DNA of 64,000 bases, from assembly GCA_017512705.1 (NCBI GenBank), contig JAFWEX010000084.1, forward strand, positions 1 through 64,000, in the 5' to 3' direction. This document shows, in pieces, positions 47,487 to 56,877 of this stretch. The notes beneath the pieces are model-generated. The model saw only the letters and a list, made by a program, of their open reading frames with translations, was not told where the DNA came from and did not search any database. The first letter of the stretch is position 1. The number at the start of each line of letters is the position of its first letter. This DNA comes from Paenibacillus sp. GTDB taxonomy: Bacteria > Bacillota > Bacilli > Paenibacillales > Paenibacillaceae. Position numbers and translations under genes: made by a program.

Positions 47487-47789
47487 ATGCCTAAAGAACT
47501 GGATGTAGCTAAGCGAGCTAAAGTGATTGAATGGCTGAAAACCGAAGTACTTGATCAGGTATCCCGATTATTTAAAGCACTGTGGGAAGGCAGCACGATT
47601 CGAATCGGAGATAGTCTTGCCAGTTTAATGATGAGCAGTTACATATTGGGCCGGCGGCTCGGTATCCCATTTAAAGATCTGGATGCGCTGCTTATTGAAA
47701 AGTTGAAAAAGCACAAACAGGAAGGTCATCAGCTTGAAGACTGGTATCAGGATATTTCCGCGCTCGAAGATCATATGCGTAAGAGGTGA
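47487..47789 (+). CDS. MazG-like protein
   Basis: 100 residues, all-alpha, with AKRAKVIEWLKTEVLDQVSRLF and later LIEKLKKHKQEGHQLEDWYQDI, resembling the MazG-like family that precedes yybS in Bacillales. The E-rich metal motif of true MazG pyrophosphatases is incomplete, so activity is uncertain. GGGGGAGAG upstream. Stop overlaps the next gene. Confidence 0.75.
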   Translation: MPKELDVAKRAKVIEWLKTEVLDQVSRLFKALWEGSTIRIGDSLASLMMSSYILGRRLGIPFKDLDALLIEKLKKHKQEGHQLEDWYQDISALEDHMRKR

Positions 47790-47794
47790 ATTTG

Positions 47795-48706
47795 TTGAAT
47801 TTTAGCTTTAAATCAGCTATATGGAGTGCAGTGTTTTTACTTTTGATATTTTCACTGCTCACTCCTTTATCGGTGCTCTCTATATTTTTTATGATGATTC
47901 CAGGAGTTATTTTGTATGCTTCACTCCCTGTAACATCATTTGTGTTCCATCTTCTACCCGTTGCTATTATTTTGGTCGTGGTTAACCCGATCTTCCTGTT
48001 ATTAATGTTGATCTTGATTTTGCCAGCGATCGTTATGGGTAATGCGTATAAGAAACAAAAATCGGCGCTCTTTGCCATCATGACAGGTGCTGGGGCATTG
48101 CTGGCAGAGTATTTGTTATTACTTTTGATCGGCAGTCTGATTTTTCAATTCGATCTGTCCACTTATATTAAAGATATGGTCCAGATCGCAACTGAACCGC
48201 TTATCAATTCATCGAGTCAGGTATTATATGATTTTGTATGGACGCCTGAGATGACGGAAGATGTTGCTAGACAAACTCAGTTGATGATTCCTTTTGCTTT
48301 GGTTGTGATGTCCATGATTATGGCATTCATTACGCATGTTATTGCTCGTCCTATATTGAGCGCTATGGGCCTCAATGTACCTAAGCTACCACCTGCAAGA
48401 GAATGGCAGATGCCTCGTTCGTTAATCTGGTATTACTTTTTGGCTCTGATCATTGAAGTGGTCTCCAAACAGAGTGACGGATCATATTGGAAGATGATTG
48501 CGATGAACTTGTCACCATTAATTAATCTTGGTTTCATGATTCAAGCCATTGGTTTCTTTTTCTTCCTCTCACATCTGAAAAAGTGGAACCCGGTGCTTCC
48601 ATTTTTTCTAGGAGCGTTAGTATTCTTTATTAGTCCACTTCGCATTGTCGGAATTATCGATTTGGCGTTCCCGCTCCGTGAGGCAATATCGAAATCAAAA
48701 CGATAG
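47795..48706 (+). CDS. yybS: DUF2232 membrane protein YybS
   Basis: 303 residues from the TTG at 47795 (AGAGGTG six bases upstream); a GTG at 47786 overlapping the MazG stop is the alternative. About seven to eight membrane helices over the whole length and no soluble domain. It is the DUF2232/YybS family always found upstream of gdpP in Bacillales. It may be a substrate-binding S component-like protein, but no ligand can be named. Confidence 0.82.
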   Translation: MNFSFKSAIWSAVFLLLIFSLLTPLSVLSIFFMMIPGVILYASLPVTSFVFHLLPVAIILVVVNPIFLLLMLILILPAIVMGNAYKKQKSALFAIMTGAGALLAEYLLLLLIGSLIFQFDLSTYIKDMVQIATEPLINSSSQVLYDFVWTPEMTEDVARQTQLMIPFALVVMSMIMAFITHVIARPILSAMGLNVPKLPPAREWQMPRSLIWYYFLALIIEVVSKQSDGSYWKMIAMNLSPLINLGFMIQAIGFFFFLSHLKKWNPVLPFFLGALVFFISPLRIVGIIDLAFPLREAISKSKR

Positions 48707-48717
48707 GGTGATGAGTC

Positions 48718-50739
48718 ATGCCTAAATTTCTAAAGAAACGCTGGCACGGCTATTATACCGTATGGGCGTTCATACTGCTGTTACTGCTCGTGATGTTTGT
48801 TACCATCTATAACTGGACGCTCGGTTTGATTAGTCTGATACTGGCTTCAGCGCTGGGAATCGTCATGATCAAGGCAGAGCTCGCATTCCGCCGTGAACTA
48901 AATGAATATATTAATGGTCTTACCATTCGTATCAAACGTATGGAGGGTGAGGCCGTTAGTATGCTTCCGTTTGGAATTGTGCTTTACAGTGAGGACCGTA
49001 CGGTAGAGTGGCACAACCGCTTCGTTGCGGAGATGTTTCATGAGAAAACATTAGTTGGCAGTTCACTGCCCAATCTATTCCCTAGTCTCCCTCAACCGAA
49101 GGAGAAGAAGGATAAGGATAAAGAAAAGGATAAAGAAAAGGAAGCTTCAAAAGAGCCTTCTTCCAAAGAATTCCATGATGAATTTCAATTGGATGACCGG
49201 TATTATGGCGTAATTCATAACCCGCAAGAGCGATATGTATATGTATATGAGATTACAGAACTCGCTGTTCTACGGGATAAATACGAAAATGAGCGTATTG
49301 CACTAGGTATTCTTGTGCTGGATAACCTGGACGAGGCTGCTCAAGGAATGGATGATCAGCAACGCACAGCGTTGATTGCCCGAGTCACCAGTGAGATTAC
49401 AGCATGGGCTAAGCGGTATGAAGTGTACTTGCGGCGTCTGTCATCCGATCGTTACTTAATGATGCTTAATCATAAGTCCCTGCAAGAACTAGAGCAGAGC
49501 CGATTTGTCATTCTGGACGAAGTGCGGGAGATGACAGCCGATTTGAAAGTGCCCATGACGCTGAGTATTGGACTTGCATTTGGGTCAGACAGCATCAGTG
49601 AAATGGGAGAGCTGGCACAATCCAGTCTCGACATGGCACTTGGACGTGGCGGGGATCAGGCGGCTGTAAAGTCCGGCCAACGTTTGTCTTTTTACGGTGG
49701 GAAGTCCAATGCAGTAGAAAAGCGTACACGTGTCAGAGCGCGAGTGATTGCACATGCATTACGTGACCTCATGCAGGAGAGTGACCGAGTGATTGTCATG
49801 GGGCATAAAATGCCGGATATGGATGCGATCGGTGCATCTATCGGAGTGTGGAAGGCTGCAAGTCTGTACAATGTTGAGGCACGTATTGTGCTAGACGGGG
49901 TTAATCCCTCCATTGAACGGATGATGGATCAAGTGAACAAGGACGAGAAGTTGTCCAAGGCTTTTGTCTCACCAGATCAGGCTACACAGATGATGACAGA
50001 GCATACACTCTTGGTTGTGGTGGATACACACAAGGCTTCAATGACGATGGAACCTAAGCTGGTCCAATCGGCAACCCGTGTGGTTGTGGTGGATCATCAT
50101 CGCCGCGGCGAGGAATTCATTAACGATGCCGTACTGATCTATCTGGAGCCTTACGCTTCTTCTGCGGCTGAGCTTGTAACCGAGCTTTTACAATATATTC
50201 ATGAGAAGGTACAGTTCACACCACTAGAAGCAACGGCACTTCTTGCCGGAATAACTTTGGATACGAAGCATTTTGCACTGCATACAGGCTCCAGGACGTT
50301 TGAAGCAGCGGGCTTCCTTCGTCGCAGTGGTGCTGATACCATTATGGTCCAGAAGCTGATGAAAGAAGATCTGTCAGAATATATTGCTAAGGCAGAAATC
50401 ATAAAGCATGCTAAAATGGTATATGGGAACATTGCGCTGGCGGTCACGGACCCTGGCAGCAAGATCTCACAGATGATGATCGCCCAGGTGGCGGACACAT
50501 TGCTGAATATGACCGATGTGGTAGCCTCATTTGTCATTAGTGAGCGTCCGGATGGAGTGATTGGCATTAGTGCAAGATCACTTGGACGCATGAATGTTCA
50601 AGTCGTGATGGAGCGACTTGGTGGCGGCGGCCATTTAACAAACGCAGCTGTGCAGCTTGAAGGAACGCTGCAAGAAGCGGAGAAACAGCTGATGAACGTA
50701 CTGGCTGAAATCGAAAAGGAAGAGGGGTTATTCGAATGA
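48718..50739 (+). CDS. gdpP: Cyclic-di-AMP phosphodiesterase GdpP
   Basis: 673 residues. Two N-terminal helices (about 15-50), a PAS-like domain (about 80-180) with a Lys-rich insert (127-150), a degenerate GGDEF domain (about 185-325) and the DHH-DHHA1 phosphodiesterase (about 340-670). Catalytic motifs are intact: GHKMPDMDAIG, VVDHHRRGEEF and the C-terminal GGGGHLTNAA. It breaks c-di-AMP to pApA and so tunes potassium and wall homeostasis. Start ATG after GGGTGATG. It overlaps rplI by four bases. Confidence 0.94.
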   Translation: MPKFLKKRWHGYYTVWAFILLLLLVMFVTIYNWTLGLISLILASALGIVMIKAELAFRRELNEYINGLTIRIKRMEGEAVSMLPFGIVLYSEDRTVEWHNRFVAEMFHEKTLVGSSLPNLFPSLPQPKEKKDKDKEKDKEKEASKEPSSKEFHDEFQLDDRYYGVIHNPQERYVYVYEITELAVLRDKYENERIALGILVLDNLDEAAQGMDDQQRTALIARVTSEITAWAKRYEVYLRRLSSDRYLMMLNHKSLQELEQSRFVILDEVREMTADLKVPMTLSIGLAFGSDSISEMGELAQSSLDMALGRGGDQAAVKSGQRLSFYGGKSNAVEKRTRVRARVIAHALRDLMQESDRVIVMGHKMPDMDAIGASIGVWKAASLYNVEARIVLDGVNPSIERMMDQVNKDEKLSKAFVSPDQATQMMTEHTLLVVVDTHKASMTMEPKLVQSATRVVVVDHHRRGEEFINDAVLIYLEPYASSAAELVTELLQYIHEKVQFTPLEATALLAGITLDTKHFALHTGSRTFEAAGFLRRSGADTIMVQKLMKEDLSEYIAKAEIIKHAKMVYGNIALAVTDPGSKISQMMIAQVADTLLNMTDVVASFVISERPDGVIGISARSLGRMNVQVVMERLGGGGHLTNAAVQLEGTLQEAEKQLMNVLAEIEKEEGLFE

Positions 50740-51179
50740 AAGTCATTTTTATAAAAGATATGAAGGGTCAAGGTAAGAAAGGGCAAGTGAAGGAAGTATC
50801 TGAAGGGTATGCTCAGAACTTTCTTCTGCCACGGGGAATTGTACGTGTAGCAACCGAGGGCAACATGAAGACACTGGATAACCAGAATGCTGCGGAAGAA
50901 AGACGTAAGCAGGAAGAGAAACAAGAAGCAGAAGCTCTCGCGAAAAAACTTGAAGCGGAAGTGACAGAGCTTAAGGCAAAATCCGGGGAAGGCGGGCGTT
51001 TGTTCGGCGCAATTACAAGCAAACAGATCGCAGATGCATTGTCCAAAAAAGGTCTTAAAGTAGACAAGCGTAAAATTGAGCTTGAAGAGCCAATCCGTAC
51101 GCTTGGTGTAACGCAAGTAACCGTCAAGGTACATCCTGAAGTGAAGGCTACCTTGAAGGTTCAGGTAACGGAGGAGTAA
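50736..51179 (+). CDS. rplI: 50S ribosomal protein L9
   Basis: 147 residues: N-terminal RNA-binding domain MKVIFIKDMKGQGKKGQVKEV, the long connecting helix (about 45-75) and the C-terminal domain ending VKVHPEVKATLKVQVTEE. Standard L9. It overlaps gdpP (ATGA) and is followed directly by dnaB. Confidence 0.97.
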   Translation: MKVIFIKDMKGQGKKGQVKEVSEGYAQNFLLPRGIVRVATEGNMKTLDNQNAAEERRKQEEKQEAEALAKKLEAEVTELKAKSGEGGRLFGAITSKQIADALSKKGLKVDKRKIELEEPIRTLGVTQVTVKVHPEVKATLKVQVTEE

Positions 51180-51180
51180 G

Positions 51181-52542
51181 ATGGGCGGCGAAATGTTATT
51201 CGACCGGATTCCCCCGCAGAACCTGGAAGCCGAACAGGCTGTGTTGGGTGCAATCCTGTTGCAGGGCGAGGCTCTGATTACAGCGATGGAACGGGTGCAA
51301 ACCGAGGATTTCTATGACAAGCCCCATCAATTGATATATGAAGCGATGATTCAGCTGGGTGAGGAAAATCAACCGATTGACCTTGTTACGCTGACTTCAC
51401 GTCTAAAGGATAAAGGCGAACTGGAGGACATTGGTGGCGTCAGCTACCTTGCCAAGCTTGCCCATGGTGTGCCAACGGCAGCCAACGTAGATTATTATGC
51501 ACAGATTATCGAAGAGAAATCGATGCTTCGCCGTCTGATCCGCACAGCAACACAGATCGTGAGCGAAGGATATACAGGCGGAGAAGATGTGGCAGCCATG
51601 CTTGGCGAGGCCGAGCGTCGTATTTTGGAGATATCCAACAGACGCTCTAGCAGCGGCTTTATCGCCATCCAGGATGTACTCATGGAAGTTTTCGATAAAG
51701 TGGAGACGTTGCATCAGAACCGGGGAACAACGACCGGAATCCCTTCTGGATTCGTCGATCTGGACAAGATGACAGCTGGATTCCAGCGTAGTGACTTGAT
51801 CATTGTAGCGGCACGTCCATCGGTAGGTAAAACTGCCTTTGCCTTGAATATCGCTCAGAATGTAGGTATTCGGGCACAAGAAACGGTAGCGATCTTCTCT
51901 CTGGAGATGTCCGCAGCACAGCTCGTACAACGGATGATCTGTGCGGAGGCCAATCTGGATGCGGGAGTTCTTCGTACGGGGGAATTCAAAGGCGATGAAG
52001 ACTGGCAGAAGCTGACCATGGGGATCGCGGCTCTTAATGAGGCCAACATATATATTGATGATACGCCAGGGATTACAGTAGCTGATATTCGTGCGAAATG
52101 CCGTCGTCTCAAGAAGGAGAAAGGTCTGGGCATGATCCTGATTGACTACCTCCAGTTGATTAGTGGACGTGGAAAAGCTGGAGAGAACCGTCAACAAGAG
52201 GTATCCGAGATTTCACGTACACTGAAGCAAATTGGCCGGGAACTAGAAGTTCCAGTTATTGCCTTGTCTCAGCTTAGCCGGGGTGTAGAGCAGCGTCAGG
52301 ACAAACGTCCGATGATGAGTGACTTGCGGGAATCGGGTTCGATTGAGCAAGATGCGGACATCGTAGCGTTTCTGTATCGGGATGACTACTACAACCAGGA
52401 AACCGAGAAGAAAAATATTATCGAGATCATCATTGCCAAGCAACGTAATGGTCCGGTAGGAACGGTAGAGCTAGTCTTCCTGAAAAACTTTAACAAATTC
52501 GTCAATTACGAGAGGGCGCATAATGACGCCTTTGCGATGTAA
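51181..52542 (+). CDS. dnaB: Replicative DNA helicase DnaB (DnaC of B. subtilis)
   Basis: 453 residues. The N-terminal domain (NLEAEQAVLGAILLQGEAL), linker helix and RecA-type ATPase are complete, with Walker A ARPSVGKTAFALN (about 212-224), Walker B MILIDYLQLISG and the DnaB motif RESGSIEQDADI. It is the ring helicase that DnaA and loaders place at the origin. It begins two bases after rplI. Confidence 0.97.
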   Translation: MGGEMLFDRIPPQNLEAEQAVLGAILLQGEALITAMERVQTEDFYDKPHQLIYEAMIQLGEENQPIDLVTLTSRLKDKGELEDIGGVSYLAKLAHGVPTAANVDYYAQIIEEKSMLRRLIRTATQIVSEGYTGGEDVAAMLGEAERRILEISNRRSSSGFIAIQDVLMEVFDKVETLHQNRGTTTGIPSGFVDLDKMTAGFQRSDLIIVAARPSVGKTAFALNIAQNVGIRAQETVAIFSLEMSAAQLVQRMICAEANLDAGVLRTGEFKGDEDWQKLTMGIAALNEANIYIDDTPGITVADIRAKCRRLKKEKGLGMILIDYLQLISGRGKAGENRQQEVSEISRTLKQIGRELEVPVIALSQLSRGVEQRQDKRPMMSDLRESGSIEQDADIVAFLYRDDYYNQETEKKNIIEIIIAKQRNGPVGTVELVFLKNFNKFVNYERAHNDAFAM

Positions 52543-52671
52543 AGGGTAGACTGTGATTACTCTGAACAGAGATGCACAGGCTATCCGGTACAACCAGTAA
52601 TAGGGTAAAGATGCGATTCAATATCAGGATTCATACCATATATAGCGTGAATGAATAGCAGAAGTAAAAAT

Positions 52672-52719
52672 ACCGGTGAACACAGTCAAAGTAAAGATGA
52701 CTGAAATCACCGGTTTTTT
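52672..52719 (+). terminator. dnaB terminator
   Basis: ACCGGTGA (52672-52679) pairs with TCACCGGT (52707-52714), with a nested CAGTC/GACTG helix, followed by TTTTTT. Confidence 0.85.
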
Positions 52720-52737
52720 ACTGTGGAATAGTGCCAT

Positions 52738-52781
52738 AATTCCGAACAATAAACAAACATCATTTATAAACGTTCGCCATT
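52738..52781 (+). promoter_or_regulatory. PurR operator (PurBox pair) of purA
   Basis: AATTCCGAACAAT (52738-52750) matches the PurBox consensus AWWWCCGAACWWT at every position. A second, weaker box on the opposite strand reads AATGGCGAACGTT (52769-52781, three mismatches). They are 18 bases apart, close to the 16-17 of characterised pairs. The pair lies just upstream of the -35. Confidence 0.75.
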
Positions 52782-52785
52782 TCAT

Positions 52786-52814
52786 TTGACTTTAAAAAAA
52801 GGGACTGGTACACT
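52786..52814 (+). promoter_or_regulatory. purA promoter
   Basis: TTGACT (52786-52791), 17 bases, TACACT (52809-52814). The -10 is weak, as is common for regulated genes. The leader is about 165 bases and structured. Confidence 0.65.
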
Positions 52815-52820
52815 AATATT

Positions 52821-54271
<1,451 letters not shown>

Positions 54272-54294
54272 TAGACACTGATCTAAAATATTCA

Positions 54295-54337
54295 AACCTC
54301 CAGTTGTTGCTACTGTAGCGCAGCTGGAGGTTTTTTT
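54295..54337 (+). terminator. purA terminator
   Basis: AACCTCCAG (54295-54303) pairs with CTGGAGGTT (54324-54332, inner part also pairs) and is followed by TTTTTTT. Confidence 0.9.
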
Positions 54338-54452
54338 GTGTCTGGTTCGGATATAATCTCCAGATTTCCGTCAATACTGACTAACAGTATATAAGTTGAA
54401 CTTAAAATCTATTGAATTCAGGGAGTACTTAAACGGAAGGAGAGAAATAGCT

Positions 54453-55157
54453 ATGAAGTTACTGGTGTGGTTTGTTAAAATCGTGCTTATCGTATTGCTG
54501 GTCAGTTCACTGACGCTGCTTACGACAGGATTAATCGTACAATCGTATGCCAAGTCATTGCTTGCCAGTTTTAATATACAGTGGGAAGGTCAACCTACCG
54601 GCCTGCTGGGTATGTTCCAGGGAGCAATGGGCGGTAAACAGTCGAGTGAGGGAGAAAAGCCTGAGACACCGTCTACCGATCAACCAACCGGAACGGAAGA
54701 AGAAAAAGCACCGGAGAATGCAATTTCGGTTATGGGCAATGATTCGAATAATGGAAACGCCGAAGCTGATCCTGGTAAGGAGGATACGCCAGAAGGTACG
54801 GACTCCGGAACAGCCGGGGGTTCTGGTAATGGGACGGTGGATGGCAGTGGAACAGCTGCAGGAGCCGGTAAAGCAAGCGGTCAGGGATCGAACAACGATA
54901 ACAGCGAAGCCAATGATGCTGTGGTCGTCTCACCAGATGATATTACAGATGCCAAAAACAAACTGCCCACGGAGGAAAAAGAACGAATCTTCACTCTGTT
55001 GATGAACAAGCTACCTCAGAAGGAAATGCAACAAATCTCGGGAGCAATGGAGGGCGGGCTAACCGAGCAGGAACTGCGCGAGATTGAACAGGTCATCTCT
55101 AAATATCTTACTAATGAAGAATATGAGAATTTAATGGAAGTGTTGCAAGCCGAATAA
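54453..55157 (+). CDS. Unknown membrane-anchored protein with acidic linker
   Basis: 234 residues from the ATG at 54453 (GGAAGGAG upstream). One N-terminal membrane helix (about 3-30), then a Gly/Ser/Thr/Asn/Asp/Glu-rich linker (about 60-165) of low complexity, and a compact helical C-terminus (about 168-234, KLPTEEKERIFTLL and KYLTNEEYENLMEVL). I do not recognise a named family. The topology suggests a C-terminal domain outside the cell at the end of a flexible tether. It stands alone between two terminators and walRK-region genes. Confidence 0.7.
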   Translation: MKLLVWFVKIVLIVLLVSSLTLLTTGLIVQSYAKSLLASFNIQWEGQPTGLLGMFQGAMGGKQSSEGEKPETPSTDQPTGTEEEKAPENAISVMGNDSNNGNAEADPGKEDTPEGTDSGTAGGSGNGTVDGSGTAAGAGKASGQGSNNDNSEANDAVVVSPDDITDAKNKLPTEEKERIFTLLMNKLPQKEMQQISGAMEGGLTEQELREIEQVISKYLTNEEYENLMEVLQAE

Positions 55158-55410
55158 ATGTCAACAGGCATAAGAACGTATCAGTCAAAAGTCAATAGCC
55201 ATAAGAACGTTCAGTCATATGATGGAGTTTCACAGTTTCTAGATATGGGGATCGTAGATCCTGATTCGTAGTTCTGATTGTTGGACTTGCCGTTATATTT
55301 CCAAATCCATATAATTGTAATAATGCACAAGACGATAGAATTGCATCCAACAGACACCTTATAGGCGAAGCTGCATTATGAATATATCCGTATGTCTAGG
55401 AGGAAAAACA

Positions 55411-55443
55411 ATGAAGATGATCAGCAAAGAGCACGACATATAA
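55411..55443 (+). CDS. Ten-codon open frame with perfect Shine-Dalgarno site
   Basis: ATG-AAG-ATG-ATC-AGC-AAA-GAG-CAC-GAC-ATA-TAA (MKMISKEHDI) follows AGGAGG with eight-base spacing. Read through its TAA, the frame continues for 23 more codons to 55515, so this may be a longer small gene broken by a stop. It lies 120 bases before the methyltransferase. Whether it is translated is unknown. The surrounding 55158-55410 holds no other gene; it contains a short direct repeat at 55169-55217. Confidence 0.3.
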   Translation: MKMISKEHDI

Positions 55444-55564
55444 CAACCTTATAATGTTCTACCGTGGTCTCCCCACCATCAGATTCGTGGTCCTCCATTC
55501 ATGTCGAAATACTAAATCTATACCGAACGAGGGCATGAATACAGATTACGGGAGGTTCTACCTT

Positions 55565-56386
55565 ATGAATAAGAATACATTTAATGCTACGAAACGAGAG
55601 TCAACTTTACAGTCAAACCAGCTTAATACGTTTAGGGATCGATTTGAGCAAGGGCTGAAGGAAGTAGAGCTACCGTTCCAAGGTTGGGACTTTGGTTATA
55701 TTACGGATAGTGGACGGGTACAGAGCGGTATACTGCCTTGGTCTTACGGTACGATGGCGAAGAAATACATGCATGATGCGAAGCGAATGATGGACATGGG
55801 CACGGGAGGGGGAGAATTTCTATCAAGTCTGATTCCTCTTCCTGCATACACCTGTGCAACGGAAGCGTACCCTCCAAACATAGCGATTGCTGAAGATCGA
55901 TTGCGACCTCTTGGTGTGAAGGTATATTCTATAACAGACGACTCACAACTTCCTTTTACTGATGGGGCATTTGATTTAGTTCTCAATCGACATGAGTCAT
56001 ATGATCCACAGGAAGTCAATCGTGTGCTCTCTGACGGAGGAATCTTCCTGACACAACAGGTAGGCTGGTCTGATTGCCGGGAGATTAATGAGCAGTTAGA
56101 TATCCCTATGCCAACAGAGTATGCAGATTGGGAGCTTGATTTTGCTGTAGATCAACTGCTAGATAATGGGTTCCACATCAAGGAAAAGCATGAAGCTGCA
56201 CCTGTGCAGCGCTTTTACGATATCGGGGCATTGGTTTATTATTTGAAAACCATTCCTTGGCAAGTGCCGGACTTTACAGTTGATCGTTATCGTGACTCTT
56301 TATGGAAGATTCATCTGGAGATCGAGCAGAATGGATTCTGGGAAGCGAAGCAGAAGCGGTTTATCATCATTGCCATGAAGCAATAA
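55565..56386 (+). CDS. SAM-dependent methyltransferase (class I)
   Basis: 273 residues from the ATG at 55565 (GGGAGG upstream); longer starts in the frame lack a Shine-Dalgarno site. SAM motif I is MMDMGTGGGEFLSSL (about 77-91), with acidic motif II in ATEAYPPN and DDSQLPFTDGAFDLVLNRHE in motif III/IV. Resembles type-11/12 small-molecule methyltransferases; the substrate is not visible. Followed by a terminator. Confidence 0.8.
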   Translation: MNKNTFNATKRESTLQSNQLNTFRDRFEQGLKEVELPFQGWDFGYITDSGRVQSGILPWSYGTMAKKYMHDAKRMMDMGTGGGEFLSSLIPLPAYTCATEAYPPNIAIAEDRLRPLGVKVYSITDDSQLPFTDGAFDLVLNRHESYDPQEVNRVLSDGGIFLTQQVGWSDCREINEQLDIPMPTEYADWELDFAVDQLLDNGFHIKEKHEAAPVQRFYDIGALVYYLKTIPWQVPDFTVDRYRDSLWKIHLEIEQNGFWEAKQKRFIIIAMKQ

Positions 56387-56465
56387 TATAGTACATGACA
56401 ATAGCCGAAAGTAATCGGTAAAGCTAGAGTGTAATAACTCATAGCGTACGAGTAAACGCTACGTT

Positions 56466-56506
56466 AAAATCCTTCATCAGATTTGATCTGATGGAGGATT
56501 TTTTTT
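56466..56506 (+). terminator. Methyltransferase terminator
   Basis: AAAATCCTTCATCAGAT (56466-56482) pairs with ATCTGATGGAGGATTTT (56486-56502, one G-U), followed by TTTT. Bidirectional in appearance. Confidence 0.9.
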
Positions 56507-56694
56507 GTATATATACGCAAAAAAAATGCAGTTTAGTAGGTATTAGAACCTAGTCTTAAGTTAGCGTAAAAATTACATACTACATCAACAATTGAGGCAT
56601 AATGGGTCATGGAACACTTGCTCTGAACAATGGATATTTCAGGAAAACCAGACGGGGCGCGGCTTTGCGCTGTGACGATTAGAGTTGAAATGAC

Positions 56695-56711
56695 TGTAAA
56701 ACCTGTGTTAA
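56695..56711 (+). promoter_or_regulatory. WalR binding site upstream of the M23 peptidase
   Basis: TGTAAA-ACCTG-TGTTAA fits the WalR consensus TGTWAH-N5-TGTWAH at every defined position. It lies 30 bases upstream of the -35, the place expected for an activating site. The walRK genes begin 2 kb downstream. Confidence 0.75.
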
Positions 56712-56741
56712 AGTATACGGGTGTGATTAAAGGTTAAAATT

Positions 56742-56769
56742 TTGACATTTTTACAAGCATAGCTAAAGT
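56742..56769 (+). promoter_or_regulatory. M23 peptidase promoter
   Basis: A perfect TTGACA (56742-56747), 16 bases, TAAAGT (56764-56769, four of six). The remaining 56507-56694 and 56770-56877 contain no supported gene. Confidence 0.5.
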
Positions 56770-56877
56770 CCTGTTTTTACAAGATTTTATAACGATTAAA
56801 CTAATTCGCATAAGACTCACTCTCAGGTGATGTCGGTTAGAAAATGAAGATCAAGAAGTGCTGAAAAGGAGAGAATC

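Noticed and set aside
51403-52197. 264-codon open frame antisense to dnaB
   Set aside because: A shadow frame of a highly conserved gene; no start signals and no recognisable protein features.
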